Source of the DNA: Siphonobacter aquaeclarae
Lineage (GTDB): Bacteria > Bacteroidota > Bacteroidia > Cytophagales > Spirosomataceae
Assembly: GCF_900103285.1 (NCBI RefSeq)
Contig: NZ_FNGS01000001.1
Location: forward strand, 1 to 64,000
Direction: 5' to 3'
Length of the DNA stretch: 64,000 nucleotides
Notes under the pieces: generated by a model
What the model saw: only the letters and a program-made list of their open reading frames with translations
Databases searched by the model: none
Told to the model about the DNA's origin: nothing
Shown: piece after piece, positions 1 through 7,102 of the stretch
Position numbering within the stretch: the first letter of the stretch is position 1
Layout of the letters: each line of letters begins with the position of its first letter
Translations under genes and position numbers: made by a program

Positions 1-854
1 TCCTGATGCGCATACAGACCCGTCAGGTACAGCCGGGTATTGTCGGGCGAAAACGAGACGCCGTATTGTCCCGTAAAATTTCCCAGGCTGCGCGCGTTGG
101 TGATTTCTCCTTTGCCGGCATCGAAATCAAATACCTCAAAAGGACGATCTGTTCCGTAAACAGCGGCCGCCAGCATTTTTCCGTTCGGGGAGGCTTTGAG
201 ATAGCCCATCGACTCAGCATCGCTGACTTTTCCTTTCGCATGAAAACTGCCCACCGCCATCCGTTTGCTTTCGGTGATGCCTTCCGACGTCAGCAGATAG
301 ACCAGAAAAGCGTCACTGTTCCAGGCATGGGCAAGAATCCAGTAGTCGTGCCCGTTGGCATGCGGAACGGCTGTCAGTTTCTCCGTCGTCATCGACTCAA
401 GCAACCGGTTCTTCTCCGTGACATCACCCAGGCCGTTACGGAGCCGGGTGTCTACCACCGAGTAATGGAGGCCGCCGTCGGGGCCGTCGTCATAGGCTTT
501 GACAGAAAAAAGGTAATACTGCCCCTCCCGGCCCGGAAAGGGAACGATGAGTGCAGACTGGGTGGAGGTCGGACTTCCTTTCAGACCAGTTCCGTTGGGA
601 AGTAACTGATGGTCTTTTCCCCAGACGCTCACGCCGTCGGAGTAAAAGAGGAGCTGCCCGCTTTGGGCGTCCGAAACAACGGCGCTTCCTTCCAGTTGCC
701 GTATCCGGCTTGCTTCTCCGGCCTGAGACAATCCGGACCCGAAGCGAAAGAAGGAGTAGTTACCGCATGCCCAGTGATCGGTTTCGTGCTGGGCAAAGCA
801 GGGACTGCTCACCGACAGCCACCAGGTGCCTGCGAGGAATAAAAACTGTTTCAT
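1..854 (-). CDS. Gliding-motility/T9SS-type surface protein, N-terminal part (3' end outside window)
   Basis: Reading the minus strand from the ATG at 854-852 gives 284 codons with no stop before the window edge, so the gene is cut at its 3' end. The product begins with a signal peptide ending in PCFAQ at about residue 22. It then shows the signature N-terminal repeat of Bacteroidota surface proteins annotated as gliding-motility-associated C-terminal-domain proteins: LLFYSDGVSVWGKDHQ, then LPNGTGLKGSPTSTQSA, then a YYLFSV strand and SPDNTRLYLTG. This part folds as a propeller-like repeat. In the family a C-terminal type IX secretion sorting domain follows, which cannot be seen here. The role is probably a secreted or surface-anchored protein; no enzymatic activity is evident. 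The divergent neighbour is the WYL regulator at 1136. Confidence 0.8.
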   Translation of the reverse strand, partial: MKQFLFLAGTWWLSVSSPCFAQHETDHWACGNYSFFRFGSGLSQAGEASRIRQLEGSAVVSDAQSGQLLFYSDGVSVWGKDHQLLPNGTGLKGSPTSTQSALIVPFPGREGQYYLFSVKAYDDGPDGGLHYSVVDTRLRNGLGDVTEKNRLLESMTTEKLTAVPHANGHDYWILAHAWNSDAFLVYLLTSEGITESKRMAVGSFHAKGKVSDAESMGYLKASPNGKMLAAAVYGTDRPFEVFDFDAGKGEITNARSLGNFTGQYGVSFSPDNTRLYLTGLYAHQ

Positions 855-1082
855 AGAGAGATTTGGTTGGTAATTTCAGTGGAGAACGGAGTTGAATATT
901 TTCCGGAACGAAACCGAATGGTGCCGGCGGTCTGGTGTAAGGAAGGGTTTTGAAGGAGATAACGTACTTTGTTTTACCTTTCGATACCGGCTTCATAGGT
1001 TTGGTTGGACAGGAGGAACAATCAAAGAAACACAATAGGTAAAAAATCTCATATTATTTTCAAAAAAATATCAAAAGGAAAT

Positions 1083-1109
1083 GACTGACCGGCGGAGACC
1101 CGGTCAGTC
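1083..1109. promoter_or_regulatory. Perfect 10-bp inverted repeat in the 281-bp divergent intergenic region
   Basis: GACTGACCGG at 1083-1092 and CCGGTCAGTC at 1100-1109 are perfect inverted copies separated by 7 bases. The element ends 26 bases before the ATG of the WYL regulator. It has no T-run on the plus strand, so an operator (possibly for autoregulation) or a 5'-UTR hairpin is more likely than a terminator. The rest of 855-1135 shows nothing that I recognise. Confidence 0.45.
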
Positions 1110-1135
1110 GCTTCGGAAAAATCGGTTGATTAACG

Positions 1136-2092
1136 ATGGAAATAACCAGGCGGTTTGACCGCATTCTGCGGTTGTTTTTTGTGCTTCAGTCCCGGTCTGT
1201 GGTCAGCATCGAAGAGCTGCAAAACCGTTTTGACGCAAGCAAGCGAACCATTTACCGCGACCTGAACGCGTTACAGGCGGCTGGTGTGCCTATCGTTCAG
1301 GAACACGGAGTGGGTTATTCCATTATGGAAGGATACCGGATTCAACCGTCCCGGTTCACACCCGAGGAAATTCTGAGCCTGACTATTGCAGAAAAGGTCA
1401 TGCAGGGGCATCAGACGCAGTTTATCAAAACGAACTTTGAATCGGCCCTTACCAAGATCAAAGGGTCTTTTGAGTTGCGGCAGAAAGACCAGGTTCAATC
1501 CCTGGAAGACAAGCTTCTGTTCGCGGATCAGACCCGGACCACCGAGTACCTTCCGGATATTATCGACGTCCTTCTGAAAAGTACCGTCACACAAAAAATA
1601 GCGCATATCCAATATATAAAAAGCAGCGGGACGGATGCCGTAAGCCGAGAGATAGAGGCTGTCGGCGTGTTTTACCAGAACCAGTTCTGGTATGTACTGG
1701 CTTATTGTCACCTGAGACAGGATTATCGGAATTTCAGGCTCGACCGTATCCGCGAAGTGCGGCTTTCGGGGAAGGGGTTTACCCGAAAACACCCGCCGGT
1801 CGACGAACTGCGCAGGCAGGATATAGCAGCTTATGCCACCCGGATCGTGATCCACGTCGACCGGGAATTTGCACACTACCTCTTTTGGGAACGGCAGGTA
1901 TTCGGTTATGAACGCGAAGAGCGGGTGGATGGGCACGTAGTGATGTATTTCACCTGCCGCATGCATCCGACGGCGTTCGTCCGCTGGTTCCTGAAGTATG
2001 TAGACATCGGCCATATTGCCGAGCCGGAAGGTTTGCAGGAGGAAGCACTGGCAATTGTCCGGGCGGGATTAAAACGAAACCCCGTCGCCTGA
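1136..2092 (+). CDS. HTH/WYL-domain transcriptional regulator (YafY/DeoR-like)
   Basis: This 318-residue protein has an N-terminal winged helix (about residues 5-60, with the recognition-helix motif SKRTIYRDLNALQ) typical of HTH_11/DeoR-type regulators. A WYL ligand-sensing domain follows at about 140-215, containing FWYVLAYC and NFRLDRI. A C-terminal WCX-like extension completes the usual YafY architecture and length. WYL domains bind small ligands or nucleic acids and adjust DNA binding; the ligand here is unknown. The gene stands alone between divergent and convergent neighbours, and an inverted repeat just upstream (1083-1109) could be its own operator. Its target cannot be inferred from context. 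Confidence 0.85.
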   Translation: MEITRRFDRILRLFFVLQSRSVVSIEELQNRFDASKRTIYRDLNALQAAGVPIVQEHGVGYSIMEGYRIQPSRFTPEEILSLTIAEKVMQGHQTQFIKTNFESALTKIKGSFELRQKDQVQSLEDKLLFADQTRTTEYLPDIIDVLLKSTVTQKIAHIQYIKSSGTDAVSREIEAVGVFYQNQFWYVLAYCHLRQDYRNFRLDRIREVRLSGKGFTRKHPPVDELRRQDIAAYATRIVIHVDREFAHYLFWERQVFGYEREERVDGHVVMYFTCRMHPTAFVRWFLKYVDIGHIAEPEGLQEEALAIVRAGLKRNPVA

Positions 2093-2125
2093 CGAGGCGT
2101 ATTGGATAACCTGCGGAGAACGGTT

Positions 2126-2728
2126 TTACGGCTTGCCCGGCCGGCGAAACGCTTTTGGCATCAGCCCTTCCGTCCCGTTCCGGATGATTTCGTCAATCCG
2201 GGTATGTCTCGTTTCAGGCGTTTTGGCCAGAACGAGCCATTGCAGAAGTACTTTTTGGGCTGATGGGCTCAGTTTGCTGAAAAACAGCTTCGCTTTCGGG
2301 GCCGGTATCAACGCCTCCCGCAGATCTTTGGGTACTTTCAGCGCTTCCACCGAATCGAGCAGCGTCCAGGAGCCGTTCTGCCGGGCGACTTTGATACAGG
2401 CGAGGCCCGCGGGTTTCATTAAGCCGCTGGCGATCAGTGTTTTCACCTTTTCCTTGTTGATCTTTGACCAGGTACTCCGGGGCTTCCGCGGGCTGAAAAA
2501 CTGGGCGTAACGCTGTTCATCCAAAGACCGCGCGGTACTGTCTATCCACCCGAAACACAGGGCTTCGTCTACTGCATCGCTCCAGCTCAGGGTGCGGGAG
2601 CCCGTCTGTTTCTTGTAGTTAACAAGCCAAACCCCGGTTTTTTCGGCGTGGTTTTCTTCCAGCCAGGCTCTCCATTCCGCCTTGCTTTCTACATAGAGCA
2701 GATCCGCTTCGTCGATAATTCTGTTCAT
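2126..2728 (-). CDS. YdeI/OmpD-associated family protein
   Basis: A 200-residue protein of the YdeI/OmpD-associated family. It carries the conserved N-terminal block around DEALCFGWIDSTARSLDE, followed by FSPRKPRSTWSKINKEKV, and a helical C-terminal part with the R-H-T-RIDEII block typical of the family. Family members are often annotated as bacteriocin-protection proteins, but the biochemical role is not established. The start at 2728 (MNRIIDEAD) is preferred over an in-frame ATG 60 bases upstream, because the conserved domain begins here and the upstream stretch has no family similarity. It lies 59 bases downstream of the RidA gene on the same strand, so the two are probably co-transcribed. 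Confidence 0.8.
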   Translation of the reverse strand: MNRIIDEADLLYVESKAEWRAWLEENHAEKTGVWLVNYKKQTGSRTLSWSDAVDEALCFGWIDSTARSLDEQRYAQFFSPRKPRSTWSKINKEKVKTLIASGLMKPAGLACIKVARQNGSWTLLDSVEALKVPKDLREALIPAPKAKLFFSKLSPSAQKVLLQWLVLAKTPETRHTRIDEIIRNGTEGLMPKAFRRPGKP

Positions 2729-2787
2729 TTTAGTCAATAGTAAAAATACCCCGGGCCAACGGTAGTCAACCCAGGGTGGTGAAGTCA

Positions 2788-3180
2788 TTATTTTACGACG
2801 GTAGCTTCGAGTTCAATCGTCAATCCGGCAAACAGGCCCTTTACCTCAATGAGCGAGGTAGCCTGCCGGACGTCGTGTTCGGCGATCCACTCCTGATACA
2901 AATCGCCACAGGTCGCGAAAAAATCAGTAGTCGATGTAGTATAAACATTCAGCCTGACGATGCCGCTGCAGGCATATCCGGCCTCGCCGATCAGTTGTTC
3001 GAGGTTGTGGAATGTTTGCGTCAGCTGTTCCCGCATTGCTGCGGCGAGCGGTGCTCCGTTGGCGTCAATAGCAGCCTGGCCGGAGCAGTAGAGCGTGCCG
3101 GAGGGTTGCCGGATCTCGACAGCTTGTACAGAATTCGTGTTTTTACCCCAAGCCCACGGGTCGATGGTTCTTTTTTCCAT
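2788..3180 (-). CDS. RidA/YjgF/YER057c/UK114 family protein
   Basis: A 130-residue protein of the normal length for the RidA superfamily, cytoplasmic (no signal peptide). RidA-type members hydrolyse reactive enamine/imine intermediates released by PLP enzymes. The residue matching the catalytic arginine of that group is present as Arg105 in HDVRQATSLIEV, followed by the usual C-terminal IELEATVV strand. The N-terminal GTLYCSGQAAID matches the family's SGQ block. It could belong to a subfamily without deaminase activity, so the exact reaction is not assured. It is first in a minus-strand pair with the YdeI-like gene. Confidence 0.85.
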   Translation of the reverse strand: MEKRTIDPWAWGKNTNSVQAVEIRQPSGTLYCSGQAAIDANGAPLAAAMREQLTQTFHNLEQLIGEAGYACSGIVRLNVYTTSTTDFFATCGDLYQEWIAEHDVRQATSLIEVKGLFAGLTIELEATVVK

Positions 3181-3214
3181 GATTCGTTATTGAATAGTTC
3201 ATTGGATGCAAGTA

Positions 3215-3228
3215 TCAGTCCGGACTGA
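3215..3228. promoter_or_regulatory. 14-bp perfect palindrome in the 3181-3509 intergenic region
   Basis: TCAGTCCGGACTGA reads identically on both strands and lies 35-48 bases upstream of the RidA start codon, within a 329-base divergent intergenic region. The position fits an operator for the RidA/YdeI pair. Nothing else in 3181-3509 is recognised. Confidence 0.4.
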
Positions 3229-3509
3229 CGCTGCAAAGCAAGGATTGGCTGGTGACAGCTGTTTGTCACACTTTTTTGAGAGGGTGACATTTTTTGCCGT
3301 GTATGGACCAGACAGGTTGTTTCTCGGATCACGGAAAGCCGGTATACCCAATACGCTCTGTTAGCAAAAGAAAGTACCTGAACCGATACCGGCTACCCCA
3401 ACTGATCCGCTAAACCGGTATGCTAAGATGATACAGTCACCCGCCAACATGGTAGACATTTCCCCCTGGAAGCCGATATAATTTTGTCAAGCCTGAATTG
3501 ACTGATTAC

Positions 3510-4020
3510 ATGACGCGCATTCTCTTCCTTCTGTTTGCTGCTTTGCCGTCGTTTGCCCGAACGGGACAAACTGTCACATTGGTTTTTCCCGATCATTCGC
3601 GTGTGCGCTTCGGCGTTGGAAAAGTAAGAGAGGCTTTGACGACAGCCGGATACCACGTTGTTCCGTCGCGCGGGAAAACTCGTATTGTTGTGACATTCAA
3701 AGCAGTATCCGCTGATTCGGTCGGCTGGCCGGGAAAGGAGGGATTTTTCCTCGAAAGAAAATCGGGAAAAAACCTCGTTGTACGCGGGGGAGACGCGTCA
3801 GGCGCACTCTACGGCTGCCTGGAGCTCGCGGCGCGTATCCGTGAAAGCGGAAAAATTCCTGAAACCTTGCTGGTAAAAGATCAACCCGAAATGGTCCTGC
3901 GAGGCACCTGTATCGGGGATGCATACGCTCCGATTCGGCAAAGGCGTTTGCCTGTTGCTTGGCTTTGTTTCGGGAAACGAAGACCTGCGCACCCGCGAAA
4001 TCCGCACGAATGTTGACTGA
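3510..4020 (+). pseudogene. Decayed glycosidase-like gene: N-terminal domain joined out of frame to a C-terminal tail
   Basis: The ATG at 3510 starts a signal peptide (MTRILFLLFAALPSFA), followed by a domain resembling the N-terminal alpha/beta domain that precedes catalytic barrels in GH20/alpha-glucuronidase-like enzymes: GFFLERKSGKNLVVRGGD, then GALYGCLELAARI and DQPEMVLRGTCIG. Such enzymes are usually several hundred residues longer. After residue ~140 the open frame turns into a short arginine/proline-rich nonsense tail that stops at 4016. From about 3918 the neighbouring frame reads LRFGKGVCLLLGFVSG and then LRTREIRTNVD with its stop at 4018-4020. That looks like a genuine protein C-terminus. 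I infer an internal deletion that removed the catalytic domain and shifted the frame. It sits 3 bases before the next glycosidase gene, so it was probably part of the same operon. Confidence 0.7.
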
Positions 4021-4023
4021 TTC

Positions 4024-5565
4024 ATGAGAACCTCTTTCCTCTTTTTGCTGCTTTTCGCGGGAACGCTGTCGGTGCAGGCCCAACGTCTGTATGTACTCAA
4101 TGGCGACCGTCTCCGGAAAAACGTGGCGTATTTCAATGCCGTCGACGCCGAAGAAGCGGTGAAGAACTACGTACCCAATGCCGCCTCGTACGACTGGCTG
4201 ATGGCGAATGTCCCTCTTTTCGACTGCCCCGATTCGGTATTGCAGACGGTATATGATTTCCGGTGGTGGTCACTCCGCAAACACCTCAAGGAAACACCTG
4301 ATGGTTTTATTTTCACCGAATTCATTACCAAAGTCAACCACGCCGGCAAGCACAATGCCATCAGCAGCGCGCTGGGGCACCATATCTACGAGGGGCGCTG
4401 GCTGCGGAATCAGCAGTACCTGGACGATTACATCCGTTTCTGGCTGTATGTCGACCCGAAGCATAGCGTGCAGCGTTTCCATGCGTTCAGCAGCTGGATC
4501 GACGACGCGGTGTATGCCCGTTACCTCGTGCAGCCCGACGGGGAATTTATCCACCAAAATCTCCCCGCGCTGGCAGCAGACTACCGCCGGTGGGAAGAAG
4601 AGCGGTGCCTGCCGGGTGGGCTTTTCTATCAGTTTGATGTAAAAGACGCCATGGAGGAATCAATCAGCGGTTCCCGCAAAGAGAAAAACCGACGTCCGAC
4701 GATCAATAGTTATATGTTTGGCAATGCGCTGGCAATCAGTCGCATGGCGAAGCTTATCGGGAACGATTCCCTTCAGGTAGTTTATAAAAAAGAAGCGGAC
4801 CGGCTGCAGAAACTGACTGTTGACAGCCTGTGGGACGCCCGGGCAGTATTCTTCAAAGTTAAAAAGGAAAAAGGCGGCTTCGCCGACGCGCGCGAAGCGA
4901 TCGGGTACATTCCCTGGTACTTCAACCTGCCTGCCGATAAGCCGGAGTATGCTGCCGCCTGGGACCAATTGACAGACGAAAAAGGATTCCGCGCGAAATG
5001 GGGACTGACGACTGCCGAGCGCCGCCACCCGCTTTTCCGGACGCATGGCTCCGGCCACGGATGTGAGTGGGACGGCCCCGTCTGGCCCTATGCTACTACC
5101 CAAACGCTCAAAGCCCTCGCCAATCTTTTGGATAATTACCGCCACCACGGTACAATGACCCCGCCCGTGTTTTACGGAGAGCTGCTCCGGTATGCCCGCT
5201 CCCATACCCTTAACGGGCATATCTATCTCGGTGAGTATCAGGATGAAAAGACGGGAGAATGGCTCAAAGGAGATATTCCGCGAAGCAAGTTTTACAACCA
5301 CTCCGGCTTTGCGGACCTGGTCATCAACGACCTGATTGGTATTCGCCCCGCTGAGGGAAATAGTCTGGATATCAAGCCATTACTGCCTGAAAACACGTGG
5401 GACTGGTTTTGCCTCGACGGCGTACCCTATCACGGCAGGACGCTGACGGTGCTGTACGACCGCACCGGCCGGAAATACGGAAAAGGAAAAGGATTTTTGG
5501 TTTTTGCCGATGGAAAAAAAGTGGCACAGGCCCGGACGGTCCGCCCGCTTCGGGTTACTCTCTAA
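4024..5565 (+). CDS. Secreted MGH1-like (GH63-type alpha/alpha barrel) glycoside hydrolase
   Basis: A 513-residue protein with a signal peptide (MRTSFLFLLLFAGTLSVQAQ) and an (alpha/alpha)6-barrel of the mannosylglycerate-hydrolase/GH63-like clan. Supporting motifs are CEWDGPVWPYATTQTL, GEYQDEKTGEW and FYNHSGFADLVINDLIGI, followed by a C-terminal beta segment. Proteins of this type often occur in loci for plant cell-wall polymers with rhamnose or fucose side chains; the exact linkage cleaved here cannot be read from the sequence. It follows the decayed gene by 3 bases and overlaps the start of the GH28 gene by 62 bases, so translation is tightly linked. Confidence 0.75.
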   Translation: MRTSFLFLLLFAGTLSVQAQRLYVLNGDRLRKNVAYFNAVDAEEAVKNYVPNAASYDWLMANVPLFDCPDSVLQTVYDFRWWSLRKHLKETPDGFIFTEFITKVNHAGKHNAISSALGHHIYEGRWLRNQQYLDDYIRFWLYVDPKHSVQRFHAFSSWIDDAVYARYLVQPDGEFIHQNLPALAADYRRWEEERCLPGGLFYQFDVKDAMEESISGSRKEKNRRPTINSYMFGNALAISRMAKLIGNDSLQVVYKKEADRLQKLTVDSLWDARAVFFKVKKEKGGFADAREAIGYIPWYFNLPADKPEYAAAWDQLTDEKGFRAKWGLTTAERRHPLFRTHGSGHGCEWDGPVWPYATTQTLKALANLLDNYRHHGTMTPPVFYGELLRYARSHTLNGHIYLGEYQDEKTGEWLKGDIPRSKFYNHSGFADLVINDLIGIRPAEGNSLDIKPLLPENTWDWFCLDGVPYHGRTLTVLYDRTGRKYGKGKGFLVFADGKKVAQARTVRPLRVTL

Positions 5566-7102
5566 GCTGATTCCGGTACTCTGGCTGACAGCCGGTATGG
5601 TTTCGGCGCAGCAATACGTCGATGTGACGCGTTTCGGCGCCCGCCGGGACAGCAGCCAGTTAGCGACAACGGCTATCCGGAAGGCGATCGAAGCAGCGGC
5701 AAAGGTCGGCGGCGGAACGGTCTATTTCCCGCCGGGTCTGTACAAAACAGGTCCTATTCACCTGAGAAGCCACATTACCCTGCTGATCGACGCCGGTGCG
5801 GAGATTCATTTTTCGGATGATTTTGACCAGTACCTGCCCATGGTACCGTCCCGTTGGGAAGGTACCGACGTGATCAATTTTTCCCCGCTGATCTATGCCG
5901 ATCACGCCGAAAATATCGCCATCCAAGGACGGGGATTATTACATGGGCATGGACGAAAATGGTGGCACTATTCCGAAGTAATCGTCAAGAATTCGCCAGG
6001 GTCGAAATGGCAGGACGAATTCCATCGTCTCAACAAAGACGTATTACATCCGGATTTACCGGGGTGGGTGGAAAGAGGCTTTCTACGTCCTCCGTTTATC
6101 CAGTTCATGCATTGTAAAAATGTGCAGATAGAAGGAGTCACGATTACGAACTCTCCCTTCTGGACGGTCAACCCCGAGTATTGCGACAACGTGACGGTTT
6201 CGGGAGTAACGATCGACAATCCCCAATCGCCCAATACCGACGGCATCAACCCTGAATCCTGTAAGAATGTGCATATTTCAAACTGTCACATCAGTGTCGG
6301 GGACGATTGCATCACCATCAAATCAGGCAAGGACAGATCCGGCCGGAAAAGCAATGTACCCGCTGAGAATCATACGATTACAAACTGTACCATGCTCTCG
6401 GGGCACGGAGGCGTCGTGATCGGCAGCGAGATGTCGGGCGGGGTGCGGAACATCGTGATTTCCAACTGCATTTTCGACGGAACGGACCGCGGCATCCGCA
6501 TCAAAACCGCCCGCGGTCGCGGCGGGGTAGTGGAAGACATCCGCGTCGACAACGTCATCATGCGGAATATCCGGGAGCAGGCCGTCGTCCTCGACACGCA
6601 ATACGTCAAAACAAACCCCGAACCTGTTTCCGGGCGGACACCCGCCTTCCGGCGGATTCACCTGTCGAATATATCCGCCAGCGGTAAACAGGCCGGGTAC
6701 GTCAACGGACTGGAAGAAATGCCGGTTGAGGATATCAGTTTTACCGGATTGCGGTTCCGAACCGAAACCGGCTTTGTACTCGGAAATGCCCGGCAGGTTG
6801 TTTTCCGGGATGTTACGCTGACCACAACACAAGGTCCCGCCGTGACAGCCGATCGCGTTTCCGGCTTGGAAATCAACGGATTAAGGACGGAGAAGGCAGT
6901 AGCAGGCGCTCCCGTTATCGACCTGAAAAATGTGACAGAAGCCCTCGTTTCCGGGTTATTTCTCCCGGCATTAGCGGACGTCTTCCTGCGCGTCAGCGGA
7001 TCGGAAAGCGCGGGTATTGTCGTTACCGGAAATCACCTGAAGAAGGCAATCATCCAACGCGAACAGGAAGTACCTGCCGACGCCATTGCCCGGCTTCCAT
7101 GA
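5504..7102 (+). CDS. GH28 polygalacturonase-type glycoside hydrolase
   Basis: GH28 enzymes cut alpha-galacturonic acid linkages in pectin. All four catalytic-site blocks of the family are intact: NTD at 244-246, GDD at 266-268, GHG at 300-302 and RIK at 332-334, within a right-handed parallel beta-helix of repeated short strands. The N-terminus carries a signal peptide ending near AGMVSAQ (~35), so the protein is periplasmic or secreted. The chosen start (5504, or the in-frame ATG at 5510) lies inside the preceding gene. No later ATG would retain the signal sequence's positively charged N-region. The 532-residue length is normal for exo-type Bacteroidota members. Its stop overlaps the GH95 start as ATGA, implying translational coupling. 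Confidence 0.92.
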   Translation: MPMEKKWHRPGRSARFGLLSKLIPVLWLTAGMVSAQQYVDVTRFGARRDSSQLATTAIRKAIEAAAKVGGGTVYFPPGLYKTGPIHLRSHITLLIDAGAEIHFSDDFDQYLPMVPSRWEGTDVINFSPLIYADHAENIAIQGRGLLHGHGRKWWHYSEVIVKNSPGSKWQDEFHRLNKDVLHPDLPGWVERGFLRPPFIQFMHCKNVQIEGVTITNSPFWTVNPEYCDNVTVSGVTIDNPQSPNTDGINPESCKNVHISNCHISVGDDCITIKSGKDRSGRKSNVPAENHTITNCTMLSGHGGVVIGSEMSGGVRNIVISNCIFDGTDRGIRIKTARGRGGVVEDIRVDNVIMRNIREQAVVLDTQYVKTNPEPVSGRTPAFRRIHLSNISASGKQAGYVNGLEEMPVEDISFTGLRFRTETGFVLGNARQVVFRDVTLTTTQGPAVTADRVSGLEINGLRTEKAVAGAPVIDLKNVTEALVSGLFLPALADVFLRVSGSESAGIVVTGNHLKKAIIQREQEVPADAIARLP

